The notes under the pieces are model-generated. The model was not told the origin of the DNA, made no database searches, and worked only from the letters and a program-made list of their open reading frames with translations. Made by a program: the position numbers and the translations under genes. Shown in pieces: positions 33,713 to 42,601 of a DNA stretch of 64,000 nucleotides (its first letter is position 1; the number at the start of each line of letters is the position of its first letter). This stretch comes from Agrococcus sediminis (lineage in GTDB: Bacteria > Actinomycetota > Actinomycetes > Actinomycetales > Microbacteriaceae). The stretch covers positions 154,164 through 218,163 of the forward strand of contig NZ_VOIR01000016.1 of assembly GCF_007923295.1 (NCBI RefSeq). Reading direction: 5' to 3'.

Positions 33713-34925
33713 GCCGCAGCCGACCGCCGAGCCCAAGCCGGTCCCGCCGATCGGGGTGAAGGTCTCCACGGACATGGAGCGCCGCTCCTACGGCATCCGC
33801 GCCCGCGCCCGGTGGACCGACCCGACCAGCAAGCGCCGGGTGATCCGATCGGAGATCGTGCGGGACGAGGCCGCCGCGCACGCGTTCTTCGACCACCTCC
33901 GCAACTCCTCGACCAAGGGCATGGACGTGTCCATGACGCTGCTGGAGTTCGTCACATCCATCGGCGACCGGTGGGCGCGGGGCCTGGACCCGACCTCCAC
34001 CGGCGAGACCTACGGCTACGGGCTGAAGCTCCGGGTGCTGCCCGCGCTCGGGCACCTGCCAGTCACCCAGATCACCGCCGGCATCATCGACCGCACCATT
34101 GATGAGTGGGAACAGCGCCACGGCGCCTCGACTATCAAGAACACCATCGCCCCGCTCGTGCGGGTGCTCGATGAAGCCGTGCGGGACGGGCTGATCCAGA
34201 TCAACCCCGCGAAGAACCGTGCCAAGCGGAGCCTGAACCGCAACGCCTTCCGCGGCCAGGCGGCCGAGCACGCCTCCCCGCGGGCGCACGCGATCCCGGA
34301 CATGAAGACCCTCAACCGGCTCGCCCGCGCGTGCGGGAAGGTCCATCAGTCCTACAGCGACTTTGTGATGCTCGCCGCGCTGCTCGCGGCCCGGTCCTCG
34401 GAGGTGTCCGGGTTGCAGGTCGGGGACGTCGACTTCGACAAGAACCTCGTGGTGATCCGCCGGCAGGTGTTCCCCGGCAAGGGCGGACTGGTCACCAAGC
34501 CGACCAAGAGCCGCAAAGAGCGCCGCGTGCCGATCCTCGAACCGCTCCGGCCCGTGCTGGAACGCCTCACCGGCGGCAAGGAGCCTGGGGACTCGTTGCT
34601 GGTCGGCCCGAAGGGCGGCTACCTCACCACCGCGACCGTCCGCGATGCCACCAACTGGGACGGCATCGTCGCGAAGCTCGGGCTGCCCGACCTCACCCGG
34701 CACGGGCTACGCCACACCGGGGCGACCTGGATGGCCGACGCCGGCATCCCGCTGCACGTCCTCCAAGACATCCTCGGCCACGCCTCAATGGAGACCACCC
34801 GCGGCTACCTCCACCCGGACGACCGTCACCTCGCGTCGGCGGCCGAGCAGGCCAACGCCTTCCTCTCCGCCGCCGGACAGCGCAAGCACGCTCGGCGCAG
34901 TGGCCCGGCGTCTCGGAGCCTGTGA
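33696..34925 (+). CDS. Tyrosine site-specific integrase
   Basis: The 409-residue protein has a basic N-terminal arm-binding part, a SAM-like core-binding domain (about 85-185), and a catalytic domain. The catalytic set is visible: Arg in LLAARSSEVSGLQ, the beta-hairpin Lys region KPTKSRKERRVP, His-x-x-Arg in TRHGLRHTGATW, His in LGHASMETT, and the Tyr nucleophile in RGYLHPDD. ATG 33696 (MPRRAKPQ) is chosen over 33657 because it gives a typical start inside the xis gene. The gene lies immediately next to probable arm sites and tRNA-Pro, its likely target. Confidence 0.92.
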   Translation: MPRRAKPQPTAEPKPVPPIGVKVSTDMERRSYGIRARARWTDPTSKRRVIRSEIVRDEAAAHAFFDHLRNSSTKGMDVSMTLLEFVTSIGDRWARGLDPTSTGETYGYGLKLRVLPALGHLPVTQITAGIIDRTIDEWEQRHGASTIKNTIAPLVRVLDEAVRDGLIQINPAKNRAKRSLNRNAFRGQAAEHASPRAHAIPDMKTLNRLARACGKVHQSYSDFVMLAALLAARSSEVSGLQVGDVDFDKNLVVIRRQVFPGKGGLVTKPTKSRKERRVPILEPLRPVLERLTGGKEPGDSLLVGPKGGYLTTATVRDATNWDGIVAKLGLPDLTRHGLRHTGATWMADAGIPLHVLQDILGHASMETTRGYLHPDDRHLASAAEQANAFLSAAGQRKHARRSGPASRSL

Positions 34926-34964
34926 TGCGCTCCCACCCCCGCGGGAGTGCTCCCGGAAGCGTTC

Positions 34965-35068
34965 TGGTCCCCTTTTGGTCCCCTTATCCACAGGAAGCGG
35001 GTTCGGGGCGGTCCGTTCGTCCACAGACGGCCGCCGGCGAGAGCGCCGGGGGGACCAGAGGGGGACCA
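34965..35068. repeat. Probable integrase arm-binding sites (attP region)
   Basis: TGGTCCCC occurs at 34965-34972 and 34976-34983, and its reverse complement GGGGACCA at 35050-35057 and 35061-35068. Each pair is spaced 11 bases start to start, one helical turn, and the pairs face each other across about 66 bases. This is the geometry of integrase arm sites. It lies between the integrase stop and tRNA-Pro. Confidence 0.6.
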
Positions 35069-35092
35069 CGGAAAACGACCCCGAGCATGAAG

Positions 35093-35130
35093 AAGCCCAG
35101 GCGAGAAACCTACTCTCACCTGGGCTTTTA
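35093..35130. terminator. Bidirectional hairpin terminator between integrase and tRNA-Pro
   Basis: AAGCCCAGGCGAGA and TCTCACCTGGGCTT form a long stem with a six-base loop. On the plus strand it ends in TTTT. On the minus strand it lies just downstream of tRNA-Pro and could serve as its terminator. Confidence 0.75.
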
Positions 35131-35132
35131 CG

Positions 35133-35206
35133 TCGGGCTGACAGGATTTGAACCTGCGACCCCCTGACCCCCAGTCAGGTGCGCTACCAAGCTGCGCCAC
35201 AGCCCG
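35133..35206 (-). tRNA. tRNA-Pro (GGG)
   Basis: The minus strand folds into a full cloverleaf of 74 bases. It has a perfect acceptor stem (CGGGCTG with CAGCCCG, discriminator A), the D-arm TGGCGCAGCTTGGTAGCGCA, an anticodon stem CCTGA/TCAGG with loop CTGGGGG (anticodon GGG), and a T-arm with GGTTCAAATCC. The CCA end is not encoded. It lies on the element side of a second, defective tRNA copy, so it may have arrived with the element and replaced the host gene. Confidence 0.92.
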
Positions 35207-35223
35207 TGGCATGGATTTCCAGT

Positions 35224-35297
<74 letters not shown>

Positions 35298-35445
35298 TCG
35301 ATCTCGCGATCGAGCTGCCCGAAGGCAACTGCAACAGACTAGCGCATCCGCAGCGCGGCAGGTGCGCCGCGGGTCCGGCACATCCTCGCTCGTCCGGGAC
35401 CGTCGGCGGTGCACGCGTGTCAGTGGCCCGTGCGAGAGTGCACGC

Positions 35446-36852
35446 ATGACGCCGGAGTCGCCGCAGCCGAGGATCCCGCTGGATCCCGCCGCGCTCGAGG
35501 GCCCGGTGTGGCTCCGAGGCCGCATGCCCGTTGCCCCCGAGGGCGAGCCGGAGCCGGCTCAGGCGGAGCACCCCGACGAGCTCGTGCCGACCTCTCCGCA
35601 CGACGCGCTGCGCGCGGCCGCCATCCACGCGGTCGTCGACATCGACGCCGCGATCGCGTCGCTCGAGGCGATGCGCGCGCACCTTCTCGCCGGCCTCGGC
35701 GGCATGGCGGTCGAGAGCGCGCACGACGAGCGGCTCGACGCCGCAGTCGCCGTGCGCGACCTCGCCTGCGAGCTCGCCCTGCGTCAGCGTCGCAGCGACC
35801 GAGCAGTCGAGGCCGAGGTCGCCCAGGCGATGAGCCGGCGCGACCGCTGGCCGGGCACCGTCGCGGCGTGGGGCGAGGCGCGCATCCACAGCGGTCATGT
35901 GCGGGTCATCTGCGAGGTCGGCGCGGCGCTGCAGGAGCCGGGAGCCCGCGCGGCGTTCGAGGCCGCGCTCCTCCCCCACGCCGAGACGACGACGCCCGGC
36001 AGGCTCCGCGCGCTCGCGCGGCGCGAGCTCGATCGCCACCTCGCCGCGCCGCTCGCCGAGCGGCACCGCACGGCCCGCCGGCTGCGCGGCGTGACGATCT
36101 CCGATCTCGACGACGGCATGAGCATGGTGCGTGCCATCGTGCCCACCCTGCCGGCCCACGGCATCCGCGACCGGCTCACGCAGATGGCGCGAGCGGCCGA
36201 TGGCGACGATCCGCGCGGCATCGACGAGCGCCGCGCCGATGCACTGTGCGACCTGCTCCTGACCGGCGAGCCCGCGGCCGCCGCGATCGAGGGCATCCGG
36301 GCGGAGGTGAACATCGTGATGCCGGCGTCGGTGCTCACCGGCAGCGGTGCCGAGGACGTCGCCCGACTCACGAGCGGTGCGCCGGTCGATCCCGAGACCG
36401 CCCGGGCGCTCGCGGCGGACGCGACCGCGTGGATCCGGCTCTTCACCGATCCGCTCCGCGGACACGTCGTGGCGACCGACGCCTACGTGCCCGGCACGAG
36501 GCTGCGACGCCTGCTGCGACAGCGCGACCAGCGATGCCGATGGCCCGGCTGCTGCGCGCAGGCGAGCCGCAGCGACCTCGACCACACGATCCCCTGGATC
36601 GACGGCGGCACGACGACGACCGACAACCTCGCGCACCTCTGCAGGCGGCACCACGTGCTGAAGGGCGCCGCGCTCGCCGGCGCGAGGCGCTGGAAGGTGC
36701 GCCAGACGAGCCCGGGCGTGCTCGAGTTCCGCTCGCCGATGGGCGAGCGCTACGTCGACGAGCCGCCAGCGGTGGGCCCGCGGTTCCGCGAGCCGCCGGA
36801 GTGGGGCCTGCCGCTCGGCGTCGCCGCGCCGCAGGGCGACCAGCCCTTCTGA
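35446..36852 (+). CDS. DUF222 / HNH endonuclease-domain protein
   Basis: The 468-residue protein has the long helical DUF222 region (about 45-340) and a C-terminal HNH motif: CRWPGCCAQASRSDLDHTIP, WIDGGTTTTDN and LAHLCRRHHVLK. These proteins are highly abundant and recombining in actinobacterial genomes, and their biological role is poorly known. The ATG at 35446 is chosen; the longer frame from 35179 runs through the tRNA remnants and is not credible. It is the first chromosomal gene right of the element. Confidence 0.88.
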   Translation: MTPESPQPRIPLDPAALEGPVWLRGRMPVAPEGEPEPAQAEHPDELVPTSPHDALRAAAIHAVVDIDAAIASLEAMRAHLLAGLGGMAVESAHDERLDAAVAVRDLACELALRQRRSDRAVEAEVAQAMSRRDRWPGTVAAWGEARIHSGHVRVICEVGAALQEPGARAAFEAALLPHAETTTPGRLRALARRELDRHLAAPLAERHRTARRLRGVTISDLDDGMSMVRAIVPTLPAHGIRDRLTQMARAADGDDPRGIDERRADALCDLLLTGEPAAAAIEGIRAEVNIVMPASVLTGSGAEDVARLTSGAPVDPETARALAADATAWIRLFTDPLRGHVVATDAYVPGTRLRRLLRQRDQRCRWPGCCAQASRSDLDHTIPWIDGGTTTTDNLAHLCRRHHVLKGAALAGARRWKVRQTSPGVLEFRSPMGERYVDEPPAVGPRFREPPEWGLPLGVAAPQGDQPF

Positions 36853-36865
36853 GCGCGTCGCCGCG

Positions 36866-38350
36866 TCAGCGGCCGGAGCGCCGCCGCACGAAGTCCGCGA
36901 GGTCGGCCGACTGCGCCTGCCGCGACGGCTCGTGCACGTACATCATGTGCCCGGCCTCGTAGTAGCGGTGCTCGAGGTTCTCGCGCAGCGCCTCCGGGAT
37001 GCGCAGGTGGGCGACCGAATCCTCCGCGGCCGAGAAGGGCGTCGCGCCGTCGAACCAGCCGTATGCGAAGTGCACCGCGAGGTGCGAATTCTGCCGCATC
37101 GCGCGCGAGAGCCGGTCGAGCACGTACACCGGCGCGTTCTCGAACTCCTTGTAGCTCCAGCCCTCGTTCACGCCCTTGCCGAACACGTGGAAGGGGCCGG
37201 AGTCGCGCACGCCCAGGTCGTGGTGGAGGTAGTGCTGGTAGGCGGCCGAGTACGGCCCGAGGATCGCGTCCATCGACGGATCCGCGTCCATGTGCTCGGC
37301 GATCCCGCTCGCCGCCGGACCCGTGAAGCGGGAGTCGAGCCGGCCGACCGTCAGCCCTCGGTCGCGCAGCAGCTCGCCGAAGTAGCGCCAGTGCTCGATG
37401 CGCAGGTCGGCGCCGTCGACGTACGACTCCGACAGGCCGGTCAGGCGCGCGACCGCGGCCACCGCATCCGCCCGCTCCTCGGCCGTCAGGCGGGAGCCCT
37501 GGGAGAGCGCGTAGGCGTAGTCGCGCGCGGCGTAGGCGCGTGCCTCGTCGACGACCTCGGCGAGCTCGCGGCCCTCGTGGAAGCCGTGCCGCCAGGCGGT
37601 CGCGGCGTAGAACGGCAGGTACAGCGCGTGGGCGCGGTCGCCGCCCCGCTCGAAGTTGGCGGTCGAGAAGTCGAGCACGCTCGAGATGAGCATGAGCCCG
37701 TTCAGGTACATGCCGAGCTCCTCCTGCAGCAGCTGGGCGAGCCCGGCCGCGCGGGTGGTGCCGTACGACTCCCCCGCGAGGAACTTCGGGCTCAGCCAGC
37801 GGCCCTGCCCCGTCACCCACTGGCGGATGATCTCGGCGACCGACTCGATGTCGGCGGTGAAGCCGTGGAAGTCCTTGGCCTTCTCGCCCTCGACGGGCCG
37901 CGAGCGCCCGGTCGAGACGGGGTCGATGAAGACGAGGTCGCTCACGGCGAGCAGCGACTCGGGGTTGTCGACGACCGCGTACGGCGGCGGTGCGAGCTCG
38001 CCCGCATCCCCCATCACGACCCGCTTCGGCCCCAGCACGCCCATGTGCAGCCAGACGCTCGCCGAGCCCGGGCCGCCGTTGAACGCGAAGGTCACGGGCC
38101 GCTCGGTCGGGTCGGCGTCGTCGAGCGTGTACGCGGTGATCGCGACCTGCGCCCGCGGCTTCCTGCCGCGGAAGACCTCCGACTCGACCTTCTCCTCCCA
38201 CAGCACCACGCGACCGGCGCGGGCCGTGTAGCGCAGCGTGCCGCCCGGCGTCTCGAGCTCGTGGTGCGTCACGATCAGGTCGTCGGCGACGTGCACCTCG
38301 GGCGCATCGGTCTTCGCGGGCTGCGGGGTCTTCTCGGCGTCGTCGCTCAC
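36866..38350 (-). CDS. S10-family serine peptidase
   Basis: The 494-residue protein is a serine carboxypeptidase-like enzyme of the alpha/beta hydrolase fold. It has RPVTFAFNGGPGSASVWLHM (oxyanion region), LVFIDPVSTGRS, and the nucleophile Ser in LAGESYGTTRAAGLA. The catalytic Asp is probably in FAYGWFDGATPF, and the His is in YYEAGHMMYVHEP. There is no signal peptide, so it is probably cytosolic, likely trimming peptides from their C-terminal end. GTG 38350 overlaps the stop of the amidohydrolase gene, indicating co-transcription. Confidence 0.88.
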   Translation of the reverse strand: MSDDAEKTPQPAKTDAPEVHVADDLIVTHHELETPGGTLRYTARAGRVVLWEEKVESEVFRGRKPRAQVAITAYTLDDADPTERPVTFAFNGGPGSASVWLHMGVLGPKRVVMGDAGELAPPPYAVVDNPESLLAVSDLVFIDPVSTGRSRPVEGEKAKDFHGFTADIESVAEIIRQWVTGQGRWLSPKFLAGESYGTTRAAGLAQLLQEELGMYLNGLMLISSVLDFSTANFERGGDRAHALYLPFYAATAWRHGFHEGRELAEVVDEARAYAARDYAYALSQGSRLTAEERADAVAAVARLTGLSESYVDGADLRIEHWRYFGELLRDRGLTVGRLDSRFTGPAASGIAEHMDADPSMDAILGPYSAAYQHYLHHDLGVRDSGPFHVFGKGVNEGWSYKEFENAPVYVLDRLSRAMRQNSHLAVHFAYGWFDGATPFSAAEDSVAHLRIPEALRENLEHRYYEAGHMMYVHEPSRQAQSADLADFVRRRSGR

Positions 38351-39555
38351 CCGCTCGACGATACGGCCTCGTGCAGCAGCCGGCCGCCGCCGACGACGGC
38401 GAGGCGCGGCGGCACCCGCACGAGCGCGTCCATGGCGTGCTCGGCGTCGAGCAGCACGAGGTCGGCACGCGCGCCCGGCACGAGGTCGTGCACCGCGCGG
38501 CCGACGAAGGCGCCCGCGTCGCGCGTCGCGAGCTCGACGACCCGCGCGAGGTCGTCGTCGCGCACGATGGACGAGGCCCGCGCGAACTGCCACGCGATGC
38601 CGAGGGTGTCGCCCGTGCCGTAGGGGCTCCAGAGGTCGCGGATGCCGTCGGTCCCGAAGGCGAGGCCGACACCGGCCGCGTCGAGCTCGGCCATGGGCAG
38701 CTGGGGCAGCCGCAGCGGCGCAACCGTCGTCATCGTGATGCCGAGCTCGCCCATCGCCTGCAGCAGGTCGTGGCGGCGCGCGTCGGGCAGCTGCGCGATC
38801 GCGAAGCCGTGCGCGATGTTCACGCGGCCGGCGACCCCGAGCCGCTGCGTGCGCTCGACGATCAGCTCGAGCTGGAAGGCGCCGAGCTCGGCCGCGTCGT
38901 GCAGGTGGATGTCGAGGCCGCAGCCGTGGCGCGCCACGAGGTCGAAGATCGCGTCGAGCTGCCCCACGGGGTCGCGGTCGATGGAGGCCGGGTCGAGCCC
39001 GCCGATGTGCTCCGCGCCCTCGGCGCCCGCCCGGTCGAGCAGCGCGAGCACGCCGGGGCGTCGCAGCACGCCGTCCTGCGGGAACGCCACGATGGTCGCC
39101 TCGACCGCACCCTCGTAGGCGGCCACGGCCTCCCGCACCGCCTCGATGCCCCTGAGGCCGATGCCGGTGTCGACGTCGACGTGCGTGCGGAGCGCGGTCG
39201 TGCCGTGCCGCACGTGCGCGTCGAGCACGGCGGCGGTGCGCTCGACGCTCGGGATGCCGAGCTCGTCGCGCCGCGCCCGCTCGTGCCGGATGCGGCCGTC
39301 GGTGCCGCCCTCGCCGCCGTACGGCTGCCACGGCAGGCCCATCCACGACTTGTCGACGTGCGCGTGCGCGTTGACGATCGACGGCAGGGCGAGCAGGCCA
39401 CGTCCGTCGAGCACCGCCGAGTCCGCGGGCGGCTCGCTCCCCGCCGGCCCGCTCCCGGCAGGCTCCAGGGCCGCGATCCGGTCGCCGTCGAGCACGACGT
39501 CCACGGCGGGCCCGCCCCACGGCCGCACGTTCCGGATGCGGTCGAGCCGCCGCAC
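38347..39555 (-). CDS. Amidohydrolase-family protein (cytosine deaminase-like)
   Basis: The 402-residue enzyme has the metal-dependent amidohydrolase signatures IVNAHAHVDKSW, THVDVDTG, GLDIHLHDAAELG, RVNIAHGFAIAQL and LAFGTDGIRDLWSPYG, closest in pattern to CodA-type cytosine deaminases. The C-terminal part returns to a beta-sandwich (ADLVLLDAEHAMDALVRVPP). It likely deaminates a pyrimidine, pterin or related base, but the substrate is not certain. I chose GTG 39555, overlapping the FBP gene by a few bases short of its stop; an extended reading frame upstream lacks family similarity. Confidence 0.82.
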   Translation of the reverse strand: MRRLDRIRNVRPWGGPAVDVVLDGDRIAALEPAGSGPAGSEPPADSAVLDGRGLLALPSIVNAHAHVDKSWMGLPWQPYGGEGGTDGRIRHERARRDELGIPSVERTAAVLDAHVRHGTTALRTHVDVDTGIGLRGIEAVREAVAAYEGAVEATIVAFPQDGVLRRPGVLALLDRAGAEGAEHIGGLDPASIDRDPVGQLDAIFDLVARHGCGLDIHLHDAAELGAFQLELIVERTQRLGVAGRVNIAHGFAIAQLPDARRHDLLQAMGELGITMTTVAPLRLPQLPMAELDAAGVGLAFGTDGIRDLWSPYGTGDTLGIAWQFARASSIVRDDDLARVVELATRDAGAFVGRAVHDLVPGARADLVLLDAEHAMDALVRVPPRLAVVGGGRLLHEAVSSSG

Positions 39556-39557
39556 GC

Positions 39558-40049
39558 TCAGGCCTCCCGCGACGCTCGCTCGACCCGCTGCGTGAAGCGG
39601 GTCACGCGGCCGAGCAGCGCCGCGCCGCGCGAGGCCACCCGCTCCGGGCTCACGAGATGCGGCGGGCCGGTGCGGATGATGTGCGAGCACGCGAGGTCCT
39701 CGCAGATGTACGTGCCGATCGAGCTGCCCGTGTCGCCATCGAGGCTCGCGAGCCGGGCGCTGAACATGCGCACCTGCGTCGCGGGCTGCGTCGAGTGGCA
39801 CAGCGAGCACATGGCCGCGATGCCGGGGCGCATGCCGCCGGGGGCCGAGCGCACCACCACGCCGATCAGCTCGTCGTCGCGCCAGTGCACGAGGTAGCCG
39901 ATGCGCGACGACCGCTGGTCGCGCCAGCCGAGGTACTCGCGCTCGGCCCAGATCGTCTCGTGCAGGCCTGGCATCGGCATCTGGTCGAGCTCGCGCTGCG
40001 TCGCGTTGACGAAGCAGCTCCGCAGCTCGGTCTCGGTCACCTCGCGCAT
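39558..40049 (-). CDS. FBP-domain protein with C-terminal zinc finger
   Basis: The 163-residue protein has the layout of actinobacterial FBP-domain proteins. The N-terminal half has LRSCFVNATQRELDQMPMPG and WRDQRSSRIGYLVHW. A treble-clef-like zinc site is formed by CSLCHS (about 91-96) and YICEDLACSHII (Cys residues near 125 and 130). The family is related to the C-terminal domain of EF-G-binding proteins such as FusB, and may bind the ribosome or EF-G. It is the first gene of a leftward set with the amidohydrolase and the S10 peptidase. Confidence 0.8.
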   Translation of the reverse strand: MREVTETELRSCFVNATQRELDQMPMPGLHETIWAEREYLGWRDQRSSRIGYLVHWRDDELIGVVVRSAPGGMRPGIAAMCSLCHSTQPATQVRMFSARLASLDGDTGSSIGTYICEDLACSHIIRTGPPHLVSPERVASRGAALLGRVTRFTQRVERASREA

Positions 40050-40101
40050 GCCGACGACGCTATCGGATGCGCGCGGGACGCGTCGGATGCGCGGGAGGGG
40101 T

Positions 40102-40146
40102 TTGCCGCCGTCGGGCCTCCACCCAGGAGAGTCCCGACGGCGGCAA
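40102..40146. terminator. Terminator downstream of gap
   Basis: TTGCCGCCGTCGGG (40102-40115) and CCCGACGGCGGCAA (40133-40146) form a perfect 14-base stem directly after the GAPDH stop at 40154. It also separates the gene from the FBP gene promoter region. Confidence 0.75.
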
Positions 40147-40153
40147 GTCTGTG

Positions 40154-41596
40154 TCAGGCCGGCTGCAGCTGCCGGGCCTTCGCCATCTGGTCGGCCATGT
40201 GCTCGATGACGCGGACGACCTGCGACGAGTAGCCGTACTCGTTGTCGTACCAGACGTAGAGCACGAGGTGCCGGCCGCTCGCGATCGTCGCGAGGCCGTC
40301 GACGATGCCGGCGCGGTTGTTGCCGACGAAGTCGGTGGAGACGACCTCGGGCGAGTCGGTGAAGTCGATCTGCGCCCGCAGCTCGCCGGTCAGCGACGTG
40401 CGCCGCAGCAGCTCGTTGACCTCGTCGCGGTCGACGTCGTGGCCGAGCGTGAGGTTGAGGATGGCCATCGACACGTCGGGCGTCGGCACCCGGATCGCGT
40501 TGCCGGTGAGCTTGCCCTCCAGCTGCGGGAGCGCCTTCGCGACGGCCTTCGCGGCGCCGGTCTCGGTGAGCACCATGTTGAGCGCGGCGGAGCGGCCGCG
40601 GCGGGCGCCCTTGTGGAAGTTGTCGATGAGGTTCTGGTCGTTCGTGTACGAGTGCACCGTCTCGACGTGGCCGTGCTCGATGCCGAACGCCTCGTCGATC
40701 ACCTGCAGCACCGGGGTGATCGCGTTCGTGGTGCAGGAGGCGGCGGTGACGATCGTGTCGTCGGCGGCGATCGTGTCGTGGTTCACGCCGAAGACGATGT
40801 TCTTCAGCGGGCTCTTGCCGGGCGCGGTCAGCACCACGCGCTCGACGCCGGGGCATGCGAGGTGCTGCGCGAGGCCCGCCTCGTCGCGCCAGCGGCCGGT
40901 GTTGTCGACGACGATCGCGCGCTGGATGCCGTGGGCGGTGTAGTCGACGCTGGTCGGGTCGTCGGAGTAGATGACCTGGATGAGCGTGCCGTTCGCGAGG
41001 ATCGTGCCCGCCTCGTGGTCGATGTCGATCGTGCCCTGGAAGGCGCCGTGCACCGAGTCGCGGCGCAGCAGGCTCGCGCGCTTCTCGAGGTCGTCGTCGC
41101 CGCCGCGGCGCACGACGATCGCGCGCAGGCGCAGGCCCAGGCCGCTGCCGGCGTGGCCGATGAGGATGCGCGCGAGCAGGCGGCCGATGCGGCCGAACCC
41201 GTAGAGCACGACGTCGGTGGGCTCGTCCTGCGACCACGAGGGCAGCGCGGCGACGTGCGCGCGCGCCCAGTCCTCGAAGCCCTCCTCGGGCGCCTCGCCG
41301 AGGATGACGCCCAGGTCGAGCGAGATGCCGCGGAGTCCCAGCTCGTCGACGATGCGCAGCACCTGCATCGAGTCGTCGATGCGCAGCACGCGCTCGCCCA
41401 CGCGGCGCGCCCACTTGTGCGCCTTCAGGATCTCGATCGGCGACTGGTTGACGAGCTTCTTGCCGTGCACGTGCGTGACGACGTCGCGCTCCCGGTAGAG
41501 GCGGCCGATGATCGGCACGGCGAGCTCGGCCAGGGCGACGCGGTCGAGCCACGCCTGGTGGGCGCTGTCGACCGGGAGTGAGGCTGCGGTGGGCAC
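40154..41596 (-). CDS. gap: Glyceraldehyde-3-phosphate dehydrogenase, long form
   Basis: The 480-residue enzyme converts glyceraldehyde-3-phosphate to 1,3-bisphosphoglycerate. It has an N-terminal extension of about 130 residues before the NAD-binding start VVLYGFGRIGRLLARILI. The catalytic site is ASCTTNAITPVLQ with the active Cys, followed by HVETVHSYTNDQNLID and ALPQLEGKLTGNAIRVPTP. The usual GAPDH is about 335 residues; long forms like this occur in actinobacteria beside the standard one, so this may be a second isoenzyme, possibly gluconeogenic. GTG 41596 is chosen; a start at 41629 would add 11 residues. It is monocistronic with a clear terminator. Confidence 0.88.
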   Translation of the reverse strand: MPTAASLPVDSAHQAWLDRVALAELAVPIIGRLYRERDVVTHVHGKKLVNQSPIEILKAHKWARRVGERVLRIDDSMQVLRIVDELGLRGISLDLGVILGEAPEEGFEDWARAHVAALPSWSQDEPTDVVLYGFGRIGRLLARILIGHAGSGLGLRLRAIVVRRGGDDDLEKRASLLRRDSVHGAFQGTIDIDHEAGTILANGTLIQVIYSDDPTSVDYTAHGIQRAIVVDNTGRWRDEAGLAQHLACPGVERVVLTAPGKSPLKNIVFGVNHDTIAADDTIVTAASCTTNAITPVLQVIDEAFGIEHGHVETVHSYTNDQNLIDNFHKGARRGRSAALNMVLTETGAAKAVAKALPQLEGKLTGNAIRVPTPDVSMAILNLTLGHDVDRDEVNELLRRTSLTGELRAQIDFTDSPEVVSTDFVGNNRAGIVDGLATIASGRHLVLYVWYDNEYGYSSQVVRVIEHMADQMAKARQLQPA

Positions 41597-41670
41597 GTCT
41601 TCACGATAGGCAAGCGGATGGGCCGGCACCGGCCGATCCGGGCGTCAGGATGCCCGGATGGTCACCCGTG

Positions 41671-41692
41671 CGAAACTTCACCGGAAGTTTCG
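41671..41692. terminator. Short perfect inverted repeat between gap and the siderophore gene
   Basis: CGAAACTTC (41671-41679) and GAAGTTTCG (41684-41692) flank a 4-base loop. It lies 12 bases after the siderophore-interacting protein stop and upstream of gap, so it may end the former or bind a regulator of the latter. Confidence 0.5.
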
Positions 41693-41703
41693 GCGCTCGA
41701 CGC

Positions 41704-42501
41704 TCAGTCGACGTAGGACTTGCCGAGCTTCCAGTAGCCGGTGAAGGTGATGCGCCGCTTGTCGACGCCGCGCTCGCGCACGAGGTGCCGCCGGGCGCCG
41801 GTGGCGAGCGACTGCTCGCCCGCGTTGTAGGCGTAGCCGAGCTGCTCGGGCATGCGCAGGCCGCGCAGCTCCTCGAGCGCCGCCTGGCCCTCGCGCACGC
41901 CGCCGCGCTCGACCCACCGCACGTCGAGGCCCTCGGGCCGCGCGAACTCCTGGATGTCGTCGCGGTGGCCGACCTCGATCACGGCGGTGCCGCGCGCGTC
42001 GTCCGCGAGCGAGCCGCAGATGCCGGCGATCGCGGGCAGCACCGACTCGTCGCCGACCATGAGCAGGTCGCCCTCGAGGCCGTCGTCGTTGTAGAGCAGG
42101 CCCTCGTCGAGCAGCACGGCGCGCTCGCCGCGCTCGGCCGCGAGCGCCCACGCGGCGCCCGGGCCCGGGTCCTCGTGGCAGACGAAGTCGATGTCGAGCT
42201 CACCGGCGTCGAGCCGGAAGCCGCGCACCGTGTAGTTGCGGATCCACGGCCGCTGCGACTCGCGCACCGCGAGGTACTGCGGGAACCAGGTGGAGGGGCT
42301 CTCGGGCACCCGCAGGACCTCCTGCCCCTCGCGGCGCATGAAGAAGCGGAACCACTGGTCGTAGCCCTGCGGCGTCATCGCGCCGACCTCGTCGCCGCCG
42401 AGCGTGATGCGCCGGATGTGCGGGGAGACCTGCTGGGCGCCGAGCACCTCGAGCTCGATGAACCGAGGGGCCACCGCCGCCACGCGCTCCGGTCCCGCCA
42501 T
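41704..42501 (-). CDS. Siderophore-interacting protein (FAD-dependent ferric-siderophore reductase)
   Basis: The 265-residue protein is a ViuB/SIP-type flavin reductase that releases iron from ferric siderophores. It has RPWIRNYTVRGFR, the FAD-binding RxYTVR motif (about 85-97), LLMVGDESVLPAIAGIC, and the C-terminal GEQSLATGARRHLV and YWKLGKSYVD. An iron box lies 26 bases upstream of the ATG, so expression should rise when iron is scarce. It is divergent from the MFS gene at 42602, which shares this control region. Confidence 0.9.
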   Translation of the reverse strand: MAGPERVAAVAPRFIELEVLGAQQVSPHIRRITLGGDEVGAMTPQGYDQWFRFFMRREGQEVLRVPESPSTWFPQYLAVRESQRPWIRNYTVRGFRLDAGELDIDFVCHEDPGPGAAWALAAERGERAVLLDEGLLYNDDGLEGDLLMVGDESVLPAIAGICGSLADDARGTAVIEVGHRDDIQEFARPEGLDVRWVERGGVREGQAALEELRGLRMPEQLGYAYNAGEQSLATGARRHLVRERGVDKRRITFTGYWKLGKSYVD

Positions 42502-42528
42502 GCGCCGCCTCCGAGGTGTCTGAGCCTC

Positions 42529-42548
42529 AGGTGAGGCAAGCCTTACCT
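42529..42548. promoter_or_regulatory. Iron box (IdeR/DtxR-type operator)
   Basis: AGGTGAGGCAAGCCTTACCT closely matches the actinobacterial DtxR/IdeR consensus TTAGGTTAGGCTAACCTAA and is near-palindromic; flanking TC and GA extend the symmetry to 42527-42550. It lies between the siderophore-interacting protein and the divergent MFS gene and could control both. Confidence 0.82.
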
Positions 42549-42601
42549 GACCAATGTAGCAAGCCGGGCGCGACGCCGCACGCGCGTACGATCGACGCAG
42601 C

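Noticed and set aside
38371..39897. 508-codon plus-strand frame opposite the amidohydrolase
   Set aside because: Low-complexity Arg/Glu/Val composition typical of an antisense frame; no domain.
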